A stretch of DNA of 64,000 bases from Nigrospora sphaerica. Its lineage: Eukaryota > Ascomycota > Sordariomycetes > Amphisphaeriales > Apiosporaceae. The notes under the pieces were generated by a model. That model was given only the letters and a program-made list of their open reading frames with translations. It was not told the origin of the DNA and did not search any database. Position numbers and translations under genes: made by a program. How positions within the stretch are numbered: position 1 is the stretch's first letter; the number at the start of each line of letters is the position of its first letter. Positions 10,839 to 21,005 of the stretch are shown one piece after another. The stretch is taken from the NCBI GenBank assembly GCA_018287875.1, contig JAGVVL010000006.1, positions 1-64,000 of the forward strand, given 5' to 3'.

Positions 10839-11227
10839 AGTTCGAGGACCCCCATTTGGGCCCCCCACATTTGGGCCCCCAGCAACACCACGCTTAAAAC
10901 CAACCCTTTCAATAGAACTTCAGATGCAGCCTCAATTAATGACAACTCTAATACAAGAACCAGCCTCACTTAGGCTTTCGCTATCGCTCTCTTCATCTAG
11001 ACCACTTTCAATTTCCCCAACTGCTAATTGAGCCCGGTGGATGTCTTCGATATTCGCGAACTTCGAATTAGGGCTTAAATCTACCTTCTTCCTCTTCCTT
11101 GGTTTGATAGTCTCAATCCTAGCTTCAAGAGCCTGAATTTGCCTTTGCGCGGTAGCCAATTGGACATTCTTCTCATCAAAGGCCTTTTGAATCTTCCGGA
11201 AAAGTAGCCGTTGTGTGGTTGAGTGTT
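10839..11227 (-). mobile_element. 3' remnant of the same pogo family (copy B, inverted)
   Basis: Reverse-strand copy of the 867-1257 element with a small number of substitutions: the same transposase tail (RKRKKVDLSPNSKFANIEDI) and terminal end, starting AGTTCGAGGACC after TA. Homology stops at 11227, at the same internal base as in copy A (AACACTCAACCAC). The tandem GCCCGAAAGTGGG motifs have drifted to GGGCCCAAATGGG-like forms. Confidence 0.75.
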
Positions 11228-11727
11228 CCGCTAGCTGGTTCGAAAGCTGTACTTGTCAAGGAGCGGGCAGGCAGGCGGATAACAGAGTCGATTCAGGTTC
11301 TATACTACAGGTCCAGGTTCCTATTCTGTCGGTACAGGTCAGGCTTGGTGGACAGGACGTAGCTTGAAGAGCTACAACTGAAGTCTTCTCGGTCGCAGAC
11401 TTCTTATTTAAATCCCCAACGGAGGTCCGTACCGAGCGGTCTTGACAGAACTCCATCGCGGGACGACTAATCCGTAGCTAGTTTAGGATGTCTCAGAGGC
11501 TTCCCTGTGCCGGTACGGCCTGTCACGGTCCACCCCGTGACAGTACTTGGTCTTTAAAGTCCGACGTCTTCTTTGGAGTCGACCAAACCACTGTAGAAGT
11601 ATGGGATCTCTTTTGGGGTGTTAAGAAGGCTCTGTTAGAGTGGGATTGCTTCGATTTTGCTGTATCGGGTGTTGTTTGGTGTGTATTTTGAACCAGATTC
11701 CGGCTTAGAAGCGGTTTAGCTATACTC
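11228..11727. other. No gene recognised
   Basis: Frames at 11256-11456 (-) and 11488-11729 (either strand) overlap each other and show no domain. Confidence 0.4.
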
Positions 11728-12152
11728 ACTGGCCAAAGACAGGCTTGCCCTGGGCAAGGCGTTAAACTGCATCCACTATAACTAAGTCGTCTTGGCGGAC
11801 TTAGTTACAATGGTCGGCACCGACCTCGACTTCGAGCACAAAGCCCACACGACACGACCCACCTGGTCACTACTGACCCGACAAACCCACCGAGTCTCAC
11901 GACCTCGACGTACCGTGCTTAAGCACGTACAACCCACCTACCACGGCTAAGACTAGCCTCGACACTTTCACCGAGAACGGGCTCGCACGGAGGAGCCACG
12001 GATGCGGTTCGAACATTAAGTTGCCACTGGGCTAGATATGCGGGACATCACAATGCAATCTTTGTATATAGATGGACTCTCGCACGCCACATGCCCCTCG
12101 GGAGGCGGGACACAGTCCCAATACGGCGATAATAATACATACATACATACAT
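11728..12152 (+). mobile_element. LINE-type 3' end, unit 1
   Basis: Non-coding repeat starting ACTGGCCAAAGAC and ending ...GACACAGTCCCAATACGGCGAT, followed by AATAAT and (ACAT/CATA)n at 12131-12152. Two parts recur: 11728-11925 in 12153-12341, and 11956-12130 on the reverse strand at 22651-22828. A repeat with a constant 3' border and a variable simple-repeat tail is typical of a 5'-truncated LINE. That it is the 3' UTR of the Tad-like LINE at 14271 is inference. Confidence 0.5.
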
Positions 12153-12341
12153 ACTGGCCAAAGACATCGCCCTGGGCAAGGCGTTAAACTGCATCCACCA
12201 TAACTAAGTCGTCTTGGCAGACTTAGTTACAATGGTCGGCACCGACCTCGACTTCGAGCACAAGCTCACACGACACGACCTACCTGGTCACTATTGACCC
12301 CGACAAACCCACCGAGTCTCACGACCTCGACGTACCGTGCT
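12153..12341 (+). mobile_element. LINE-type 3' end, unit 2, cut by a pogo insertion
   Basis: Starts directly after the tail of unit 1 with the same ACTGGCCAAAGAC and repeats it with few changes until CGTACCGTGCT, where the pogo element's TA target site and inverted repeat begin. The expected continuation ACGTACAACCC is not found on the far side (14271). Confidence 0.55.
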
Positions 12342-12343
12342 TA

Positions 12344-12385
12344 AGCTAGGGGGTCGATCAAGGGACAGGCCCATCAAACCGCCAC
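12344..12385 (+). repeat. Left terminal inverted repeat of the pogo element
   Basis: Forty-two bases identical in reverse complement to 14227-14268; divergence begins at base 43. Confidence 0.92.
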
Positions 12386-12495
12386 GCGTTTTAAGACATC
12401 GCCATGTAACATTAAAGCAAACAAAACCAATTATCTTAACAACCACAATAGATACAGACAAACCGATTAGCTCAAAGAGACTGTTATCTCCTCCT

Positions 12496-14093
12496 CTATG
12501 TCAGAAATGCTTTTGTAACCGAACTTCCCGACGCGATCGATGGCGACTGCGCAGTGACCGCACCAGCCTCCCCACCAGGTGTCGCCAAGTCCTCCTTGAC
12601 TTTGCGAACGTCTAGCATGGTCACGAATCGCTCTTGAGCAGTTTTCTGGACCTTGCGACGTTTTTGGGGCTTCTGGAGATCCAGCGCAGCAGCCAATTGG
12701 TCGCGTTCATGCTTAAGGCTGGAGATCTCGGCGCTTGCAAGGTCTAAGGCCTTGCCGGTCTTCCTGAAGACCTGGCGTAAGGTGGCATTGCTGTACACTG
12801 AGTTAACCACACGCAATTCGCGATGGATGTGCTGTATCTGCCTTGAAGACCTTGGGGTCTTAACGTCCATAGCGGACATCTCCGACAGCAGGGGTCCTCT
12901 GGCAGCTGCAGAACGCTCCAAGTTGACCCTCCGGCCTGTCCTGGTCCCTTTGCCTTGTCAGTCGGCTGTTAATGGCCTTGAGGGGTCCCTTGGATAGATA
13001 CCGGTCGCTTTCCAGCCTGTGGCAATGTGCTCTGGAGTCAGGGCTTCCTTCCGAGCCTTGTTCCAGGCCTCCAGGAACTCCGGTTTCTTTGGCGTCATCG
13101 TCAGACTAGACACGCAGGCCTGGCGAAGGTGTTTCCGGTACGCGCGCTTCAACACCGAAAAGGGGCCAAGGTCTAGAGGCTGGAGGACCTGCGAGGTGTG
13201 TGCCGGAAGGAAGTTCAGCCAGACCTTAGCCTCAAAACACTCCAACATGAACTCCTCGTTACAGTGGCTGGCATGGCCGTCGAGTATAAGGTGGCGCCAC
13301 TGCTTAGGGTCGTCTGGAGTAGTCTGTGGCAAGAACACCTGTCTCAGCCAGCGTAGGGCAATTGAATTGGAGGTCCAGCCGGCCTCTGAGGCTTCAAATT
13401 GCCAGTCTGCGAAGTCCTCGTCGTCTGATTGCGTGGTAAACCATTGCTGCTGGACCTGCCTCCCCTTAAAGATGACCAGGGGAGATAGGGCTCGGCCAGC
13501 TGCAGAGACAGACTCCAGAGACGTCGTCCACTCGCCTCTCGTGGTGTCTAAAGTGAAGACCTTCGTGAGAGCAGACGGTCCGATAACAAAAGGGCAGTCT
13601 CCAAGGCCAATCTGAGCTCCAACCTCGTCAAAGTTCCATGTGTGCTCCTTAGGGATGTCGCGGATGCGCTCCTCGTTCAGCCTCGAGAAGAACTCCTCGA
13701 TGTTTTCGCGTGTGGCGCCGTTGACGCGCTGGAAATCCATTCCCCTAGAGCATGGTCTTCAGCTGCGGCCAGCGCCTAAAAACGGCGATGCCACCTATCT
13801 CCGATGGTGTGGCTGCTGCCGGACTGACAGATAATTGACTGCGCGAAGAGCTTGAAGCGGTTGTGCTGAGGAGCCCAGCCAAGTCTGGCCTGGAGCAACA
13901 CCCACTGGACCAGCCAGTGCTCCTGGACCTCACTGAGGGCTTGATGATGCCTTTGAGCAGTACGTTTGAGAGGCTTGCACTCGAAACGAGAAGTGAGGTA
14001 GTGTCTGGAGACTCTGTATTGCTTAGCGACAGACCGGATGGAATCTCCTTGGCAGACTTGGAGGAGAGCGGCAGCCAGCTGCAGTTCATCCAT
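12496..14093 (-). pseudogene. Pogo transposase, inactivated
   Basis: ATG 14093 (MDELQLAAALLQV) begins a Psq/HTH DNA-binding region (DSIRSVAKQYRVSRHYL) followed by the CENP-B-like HTH (LSEVQEHWLVQWVLL). The catalytic DDE part lies at 12958-13740: first Asp in TWNFDEVGAQIG, second in LILDGHASHCNEE, third in LDLGPFSVLKR. The C-terminal tail, with a coiled coil and the basic PQKRRK block, is at 12496-12957. Breaks: two one-base insertions and a TAG between 13740 and 13790, and an in-frame TGA at 12958-12960 between the DDE domain and tail. All three catalytic residues survive, so the copy was active fairly recently. The gene would cut and paste the element at TA sites. Confidence 0.85.
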
Positions 14094-14226
14094 AATAATA
14101 GATATCAAACGAAAGAACAGAATGTGACAATTCGAATGGTATGACTTTTAAATAAATGTAACCGTAGGTGGTTGATATATTCGGTGTTGAAGCAAAAAAG
14201 AAACACCTTAAACTGTCGCCAGACGT

Positions 14227-14268
14227 GTGGCGGTTTGATGGGCCTGTCCCTTGATCGACCCCCTAGCT
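14227..14268 (-). repeat. Right terminal inverted repeat of the pogo element
   Basis: Perfect partner of 12344-12385. Confidence 0.92.
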
Positions 14269-14270
14269 TA

Positions 14271-14716
14271 GCGGCGGTGCGGCCCCTTCGGTTCTGGCCC
14301 ATCTCGCGATGTTCCAGACACCAGCTGGCTGACTAGAAGCTTCGTGTAGCATGTTTCTCCAGGCCGCTGTTTTTGCTTCACGGATCGCTTTCTTCTTTAA
14401 GAGTGATGCTTGCCGGAGGGCTCTCCAGGCTGAGTCCGTCCTGTCTGAGAGCCATGTCCGCTGGGCCCTTCTTTCTTCCTCCATGACTTCTTTTATATCT
14501 CGGTTCCACCAGGCCCTGCCTCTCCTATTGGAATGGTGGAGGGGGGAAACTAGGTCGGCTATCCGGATAAGCTCTTTCGTTAACGTTTCGGCGTATCTGT
14601 CGATCTCTTCTGGTGCCTCAAGTAGACCTGGCTGTGGTAGGTGTGCCGCCTCTGCCTTCGCTTGGTTATAGTCGGCTGTTTTCCAGCTGCGCCGTAGTCT
14701 GTCCTGAGGGTCCTAC
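14271..14716 (-). pseudogene. Tad-like LINE ORF2 fragment (linker before reverse transcriptase)
   Basis: About 148 residues in one frame with SWKTADYNQAKAEAAHL, GRAWWNRDIKEVMEEERRAQ and AWRNMLHEASSQPAGVWNIA. This is the pattern found between the endonuclease and reverse-transcriptase domains of fungal non-LTR elements (WW...I, then W...V..A....WK.ARWA). It is cut at the pogo insertion on one side and ends at a stop near 14716 on the other. Neither endonuclease nor RT motifs are present. Confidence 0.65.
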
Positions 14717-16239
14717 TGAACTAGTAGAAAGTGAAGCTCTTTCAACCATATGTCCCCTGGGAGGCTGGATATGACTACTGGATGACGATAATGCATTTAT
14801 GTGTCTGCCTGCGCGGAACAATAACGCAACGATGGCGCCCCGCTGTAACTTCGTGCAGAATTTGTCCCTAGATTTGTTCGACCTGGTTCAATAAAACAAT
14901 AAAGATTTCCAGCCGCCGCCGTGTGGAGGCTGTGAAGTCCGACCTGGCCAGTCAGGCAGGGAGTGTGTAAGCTGTAGGTCGGAGGCAGCGAAGTGCTCGG
15001 AGTCTGGACCGCCCCAGTGGGTCTTGCTTCATACAAACTAACAGGGATTTTTCCATTGACACTTCCCTGAGCGGACCTGTTCCGGACTGGGAAATGCTCG
15101 CTGATTCGTTAGGACTTAGACGGGCTAGCAGACTAGAGCGAAGTCTTTAAAGTGTCTAACTGGCTACTGCTTCCCGAGAGTTTGCGGCTAAGGATTATGG
15201 GCCCTTTTAAGGTAAGCCACGCGTTATTCTAGACCGCTGGTTCCCGATCTCTGGAACCCAAACCTTTCTCCCATGCTTAAACCTTCGGTTCATGTGCCAT
15301 GTCCACGAACTCTATACCTCTTTAGGTGTTGCTTCCCCGGCCAACATCATTCCATCTTAAAAGTTTTCAGTTGATTGCCGGTTTTCAGCAAGTCGCGATA
15401 GGAAGCATGACGTATGTGTGACATCTCTAAACCTGGAGGATCGTCTGCCCATTTGTCAAATCCTTCTAGTATTGACTACAGCAGTCATATCTTTCGATTC
15501 GTAAGTAAAGGAGTTGCACCAGTGATCGGCCCAGTACGATTCAACTATTTATTTCGGGAAAGTTCTGTTGCTAATATTATATCTAACATTTGTCTGATGC
15601 TGCATCGCTGTGTATTATGAGCCAGCCTTCAGATACAAAGCCATCAATAGGCACGCTGGTGTAAGCTAGCGGAACAACTGATGGGATAGCCAGGAACTCT
15701 TGTTTAAATTATGTCCTGGTGCCGGCCTTCTGAACTGGAGTGGAGGGTACAATGGCCAATCTCATGAGTCGAGAGGCCTTTATGGAACGAAACAATTACA
15801 TCATGCATTGCTCTATGGAGGGGCTCCCGTCCCTACTTGTTTTCCAAATAGCTACTTCTCCTATGCTAGATACGCCTGCTAGCCTCTGACTCGAAACACT
15901 GGTTGTAGAGGCTTTGCCACCCTCGGGTTAATAGTTTCAACCACCTCCCTATTAACTGGGTAAGAGATTGAAGAACTCAGCGTTCAATGAATCAAAGGCT
16001 TACAGTGTTTGTTCCTACAAAAAGTGGCATCCTCACAAGGATCCTCTCATCTTACATTGCCATGAATCAGTGCAAAGTTAATTTCCAATTAGTACAAGGT
16101 AAGCATAACTGATTCGGTCAAGTGGGTTTCGGCGGCATGGGCTTTTCTCATATGGTATAAAATCAATTGTGCCCAATTCATGACGTTAATAATCGACTAC
16201 ATTCTACTATCAGTCGAGGTTTTTTCTTCGACTTTTTAC
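14717..16239. other. AT-richer stretch, no gene recognised
   Basis: No frame longer than about 80 residues and none with a domain. Probably intergenic or an old decayed repeat. Confidence 0.5.
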
Positions 16240-16251
16240 ATGGCTTTTATC

Positions 16252-16749
16252 ATGAGTGGCCTTCCATCTCCAGATTTGAATGAGATCCTTCTTGGCAAGT
16301 CTTTGCCACCATGGACTGAGAATGCATTTGTAAACTTCCTTATCCATCACCACTGTGCTGAGAACTTGGAGTTCATAAAAGATTACAACTCCTATTTCTC
16401 TCTATACAGCCAAACAGCTGCTCCACGTCCTGAACAACAAAGCGAAAACTGCCTCGCAGGATTACACTGGGAGTGGCTGATGAGACTTTACGTGGTCGTA
16501 GGGGCACCCCGAGAACTCAATATCCCTGGTCCCGTGCGAGAGCGTCTGCTCAATCTCTCACATCAAAACTCGCCACCAAACCCTTCCGAGCTTGACGAGA
16601 CTCGCCAAATCTGTTTTGACCTTTTGGAAGAATCCCTCGCATCATTTTCGCAATCTGTCGACTCATCCAGAAATGAAGACACTAGGACAACTTCATACTC
16701 ATTGTTCAAATATCTACGTATACTCCTATGTTACAACCGAGGCCTATAA
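16252..16749 (+). CDS. RGS-domain protein, short
   Basis: From ATG 16252 (MSGLPSPDLNEILLGKS) the protein reads LPPWTENAFVNFLIHHHCAENLEFI, the start of a fungal regulator-of-G-protein-signalling domain (P.....F..FL....C.E.LEF). The later part is IPGPVRERLLNLS and PPNPSELDETRQICFDLLEESL, matching the helix set after the central loop. RGS domains speed GTP hydrolysis by G-alpha subunits. At about 165 residues it is little more than the domain; fungal RGS proteins of this type usually continue with membrane segments. The last residues (SYSLFKYLRILLCYNRGL) look unrelated, and a transposase relic begins 27 bp downstream, so this is probably a truncated paralogue. An ATG at 16240 is an alternative start. 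Confidence 0.6.
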   Translation: MSGLPSPDLNEILLGKSLPPWTENAFVNFLIHHHCAENLEFIKDYNSYFSLYSQTAAPRPEQQSENCLAGLHWEWLMRLYVVVGAPRELNIPGPVRERLLNLSHQNSPPNPSELDETRQICFDLLEESLASFSQSVDSSRNEDTRTTSYSLFKYLRILLCYNRGL

Positions 16750-16775
16750 GAATGAATCTGTCACCGTAATAGTAG

Positions 16776-18143
16776 ATGAATAAACCCAGTGAAGCAAGCC
16801 TAGTGACCGTCGCCGCCGCCGTAAAAACCGTCTTTCTTGGCCAGGTCATCAGAGAGACTGCCAAGCAGTGCCATATCAACAAGGACTATCTCTACCGCCG
16901 TATTCAAGGTACACGCAGTGAAAGTAACGCGGTGAGGATCTTTGCCACCAAGCTAAAAGAAAATTTTTAATCGACTAGGTGTTTTGCAAGCAAACTTGGC
17001 TGGGCACCACTGCAGAGTCGTTCTCGCCTATTCGCGCAATCTATCTATCACCAATCTGGAGGCGGAAATCGGCTTGGCAAGCACTGGCTTCTCGCATTAC
17101 TATCGATGAGTTCTTCGATCGCCTTGAAAACCAACAGGTTGTTGAGGTTCTGTAGAAGGATACGTACAACGTGGATGAGATTGACAACATGGCTGAGCTT
17201 GGAGACAACCCTCTGGTCATCGGTCCAGCTGCTGCGAAGAAGGTTCACACCATAGAACCCGGAACCAGAGAGTGGGTGACAATTCTGGAGTGCGTGAGCG
17301 CGTCTGAGCGCGTCTTGCCGCCTCTGGTCATCTTCAAGGGCATTGACGTCCAGTATCAATGGTTCAACTGCCTCAATGATAAACAGGACTTCCGAACTGG
17401 ACCATTGTGCTGCTCCGCCACAGGCCGGAAGAACAATATAATTTCGTTGCGGTGGCAGAAGGAGATATTCTTGCCGAAGACACCCCGCTCGCACGGTGAA
17501 TGGCGTCACCTGATTTTGGACTGGCATGGGACCCACGCTTACGAGGAAAAGTCCCGATTGGACTTCTTTCCAGCGCACACGTCACAGGTAGTGCAACCAT
17601 CGGATTTGGGTCCATTCTCAGTGTTGAAGCGCGTACCGCGCCTATCTTCGCGATGACTGCTTTTCCAGCTTCATACAGGACCTAAGAAGACCGAGTTCCT
17701 GGAGGCATGGAACAAGCCGCGGAAAAAGGCCTCCACTCATCAGAACATCGCTTCTAGTTGGTACGCCACCAGGTTATTCCCAAGGGACCGTTCCAAGACG
17801 CTCAACCGTCGACCGGGGAAGCAGCGTGACCAAGATTGTTCAGATGTCACTTCAAGACCGGTTCTAGTGGTCCCGCCGCCGAGTCTAACAGCAATGATGT
17901 CTGAAGCCGTTTTCAGCACACCAAAGAGCGCACGTCAATCGACAGATATTATGGCTAACCGGTGTCGGCTGGAACTAGCCTATGGAAGGCCAAGGTTCCC
18001 TTAATTCGTGCGTAAAGTGAACAGGTCCATAGGCCAGCTTCTGGGAGAAACTGAAGTTGGCGCTGACGGAAACGACTGTGAATATCAGATTATTTCGGAC
18101 GAAAAGGTGATCATTGAGGGGCAGGAGTCTATGAAGATCTCCT
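16776..18143 (+). pseudogene. Heavily decayed pogo-type transposase
   Basis: Starts with an HTH-like region (VAAAVKTVFLGQVIRETAKQ, CHINKDYLYRRI). The DDE part is at 17171-17656: NVDEIDNMAELGDNPLVIGP with the first Asp, LILDWHGTHAYEE in place of the usual DGH.SH, and PSDLGPFSVLKR. A C-terminal region follows after several stops and shifts (LFPRDRSKTLNRRP; PKSARQSTDIMANRC; VNRSIGQLLGETEV), ending at 18141-18143. Different from the 12344 element in sequence. No inverted repeats were found. Many breaks mark it as the oldest of the pogo copies. Confidence 0.7.
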
Positions 18144-18469
18144 GAGGCCAAACGGTATGATGCTACCTACAAGGAACAAGAGACTTGTTTGATTTTGGCA
18201 TACCATCGAGGCAACTGAAACAAACGACGGAAATGTTAAGTACCTCAGAGAAAATGTTGGTATGATAAAAGGAGATAAGGCTGACCCTGCCAAAATTATC
18301 GATGGAAGGACGAAACGAGATGGCAGACCGAAATAGAAACGCGCAAAGATTTTGGGCGACAAGAGCCAGCGCAAGAAGTGTACAGGAGTAACGACAGCTA
18401 TCCATCGGCCCTTCCGTCCGGTCGTCAATAAATTACGTATTGAACAGTACAAGCGGCCGTCTTTCCAAG
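18144..18469. other. Intergenic between transposase relic and JmjC 3' end
   Basis: Small overlapping frames only; nothing recognised. Confidence 0.5.
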
Positions 18470-21005
18470 CTATGCGCTAGCACGCTCCAGTCCTGTTTGG
18501 ACGAGATCCTCAATGACAGGAATCCATTTCCAGGCGTCTGTCATATCCTCGTTGGTGCTGTCCGGAAATCTGACCTGCTGTCGAACCACATCCGTCCACT
18601 GATCAATGCCCGACCACTGAAGAATATGTCCACCAAGACCTAAAGTCTGTGACTGGCGAATCCGGAAGACGCCGTGGATAATTCCCGAAGGAAAGAAGAT
18701 TGTCTGTCCGGGTTTGAGAACCCAGTAGCGCCATCGTTGTTCCTTGTCGTAATGGTCGGGCTTTTCCATCCACCGTATGCGCTGGTCCTCAGATGGTCGT
18801 GACAACCACAGGAAACCAAATAGACCATCCTGAATAGTGATCCACGTGCCGAGACCGTGGCTGTCCGTATGCGGCGCTGTGCAATGCCCTCCTTCGGATA
18901 GAAGTGCCCAGCTCTCCAGATTTCTCCATTCGGCCCACTCTTCCCTGTTAGCCACGGCCCTTTCCGCACTGCCTCCATTGAGTACTGTGTCCCGAACCTG
19001 GGCTAGAAGCTGGCAGTTTTTACCTGTCAAACAGTCGGGCAGTGTGGAGGGCACGGGGCAGCTGCAGTCGAGCAAATTCCAAGGATTGTCCGTTTCTTCG
19101 CCAGGGAGAAATCGTTGGTAGACTTCTTGTACACTGTGCAACTCGTAGGAACATTTGCTCGCGTCCAGAGAAGGTACCTGAACAGAGACTGTCCGGCTGT
19201 GGTCCCCTATCCATTCAAAAAACTCCAGGATTGGCCTACCCGGAGATTTCCATCGAAAGTGCTGCTGGTGCTCCATAATAATGGGGACGTCTGGGGTTGT
19301 CGAGTCAAGTAAAATCTTGGCTTGGTGTCCACTCAAGACTTGTGCATCCACCATTCCAATCCCTTCGTCCGTACAAGGGTGTTTGCAAGCTTGTAAAACT
19401 GGAAGCAAGCAAAGGGCGGTTTGAGAGCCCCGGCTGCTCGATCCGTCCTTCGATCTTTGCCATACTTCAGAAATGGCCTGAGCCAGGTACTCCTCGTCCG
19501 TTACCGAGTCGCAGGCGGGATGTAAACCAGAGTCATGGCTCTGTGCAAGCTCAGGAGCCACGCCAAATGCTCGTCCATCTGGCTTTTGTCTTTTGGACGG
19601 ATGACTTCGTGGGATATCCGGAGGCAACGATGTCGCCCGCTTCCGTTTTGAAGAAACTGGAGTGATATCCATTGGCGCCGTAGAACCACTCGCTGGGATA
19701 TGTGACAACTTGGCGGCAAGAGTCTTCAGTCGTCCCATATTCAATCCGTACTTTTCCAAGCGTGGAGCAGCCTTCCTTTTCCCTCGGGCCAAGTTCTGAT
19801 GGGTATTCCTATTATTCCTAGCTCCGCCACACCCTTTGCGCCGAGATGTCGATTTGAAGCTTGCCTTCTTATGCTGATAAGCACTGCTGTCGTCGTCGTA
19901 GTCTTCGCCGCCAACGCCGTCACCACCACTGTCGCTATTGTTGCTGTAATGTTTCACTGAACTCCGAAGGCTTCGCCTCAAAGGAACATTGGTAGGTGCC
20001 GTATCGATGGCGATGGAGCCACCGACAGAAATGCCGTTGGTGTCAGGGCCGTTCGCTTCCTCTATGACCGCTTCTTCGGTCCCGTCATCCGTACCGTCAT
20101 GAGACACGTTGATGATGGAGCGGAATGCTGCGCTTGTGCAGCATAGAGCAGGGCTGTCAACTCGAGCTTGTGGTGTTGTGTCGCTTGTGGCTTCGGAGCA
20201 GCTTGTGTCTGTAGCACTCCAGATCCTGTCGTCTGCTGTACTTGTGGTTTTGCCCGACTTCATGTCCGACGTTGGGACCATCAAATTTCGTACGCGAGTG
20301 CCATTGATGCCGTTCTGGAGAGCAAGCCTTTGGGGACGATAAGCCCAAAACGGTCGAAACCGTATCCATGTGGCAATTGCTCTGCGTTCAACGTTGTAAA
20401 GGGAAGTGAGACTTCTTCGGGGTCGTTTTGTTTCACGTAGGGGCCGTCAGTTGTCCACAACCTCGCATTAGTCAGATCCGTCAATTCGAGGGGTGGCAGA
20501 ACGTGTGCCTGCCGTGCGCCGACAGTCCGATACGCCGCCATACCAGTTGTTGAAACCTAGGCAGAATTTGACTCCAGTTCGAGTGTTGTTTTGCCGTCAG
20601 GGCGAATTGAATAGCGAAATTGACTCCCCGTTCTCCAACGGAATAGTATTGGATCAAGTCCTTCCCCCAACGGCCTGCCACCTTTCCCAATTCTCTGGTG
20701 ATTCTAAGCCGGTTCTTAGATCCTTGGGCCGCAGTACCCACGAACTCCTGCCATGTTTCATCTGAATTCCTCGATACCTTGTACGTCGCCGACTCAGAAA
20801 AGGTCGGTTCGTAGTATGCGCACTCGATCTCCAAGCCGTTCTTCGTCTTCAGCAGCTCGTCGCGTTTGCTTAGACATAGCTCGTACTTCTTCGCCTCAGA
20901 CGGGCAAGAACGGATGTCTTTCTGGAACTGCTTGACCTGGCTCGCTTTGAGCGCACCTAGCATCAGCAGACTTTCTTCGACCGTGATTTCCTTGGAGCTG
21001 TCCAT
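18470..21005 (-). CDS. JmjC-domain protein, about 845 aa (two apparent one-base deletions)
   Basis: The long 18470-20281 frame (604 residues counted from 20284) carries a low-complexity, Ser/Thr- and Arg/Lys-rich region with nuclear-localisation-like KRKR blocks, then a JmjC fold in the C-terminal third. Fe(II) ligands are visible as H472 and D474 (APHTDSHGLGTW) and H537 (FFPSGIIHGVFR), so it may be an active 2-oxoglutarate dioxygenase, for example a demethylase or hydroxylase. Upstream, two more minus-strand frames (20481-21005 from MDSSKEITVEES, and 20281-20541) join it if one base is restored between about 20500 and 20570 and one T in the TTT at 20283-20285; total length then is 846 codons. 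The N-terminal 260 residues have no domain I know. If the joins are wrong, ATG 20281 is the start. Confidence 0.65.

Larger units (their letters stand above)
12344..14268 (-). mobile_element. Complete-length Fot1/Pogo-type DNA transposon, 1925 bp
   Basis: Ends in perfect 42-bp inverted repeats beginning AGCTAGGGGGTCGATCAAGG and is flanked by TA on both sides (12342-12343, 14269-14270). It carries a single transposase gene on the minus strand, now broken. Size, TA duplication and gene content fit the Tc1-mariner superfamily, pogo branch. Left flank is a LINE 3' repeat, right flank a LINE ORF2 fragment in the opposite orientation. Confidence 0.9.

Noticed and set aside
12010..12030. GGTTCGAAC, B-box-like, possible tRNA or SINE
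   Set aside because: No A box or cloverleaf around it; lies inside the LINE 3' repeat and recurs at 22770 with it.
12958..12960. Stop in the transposase as a repeat-induced point mutation
   Set aside because: TGA here is not obviously a CpA-to-TpA change, and the element as a whole is not AT-shifted, so I see no clear RIP.
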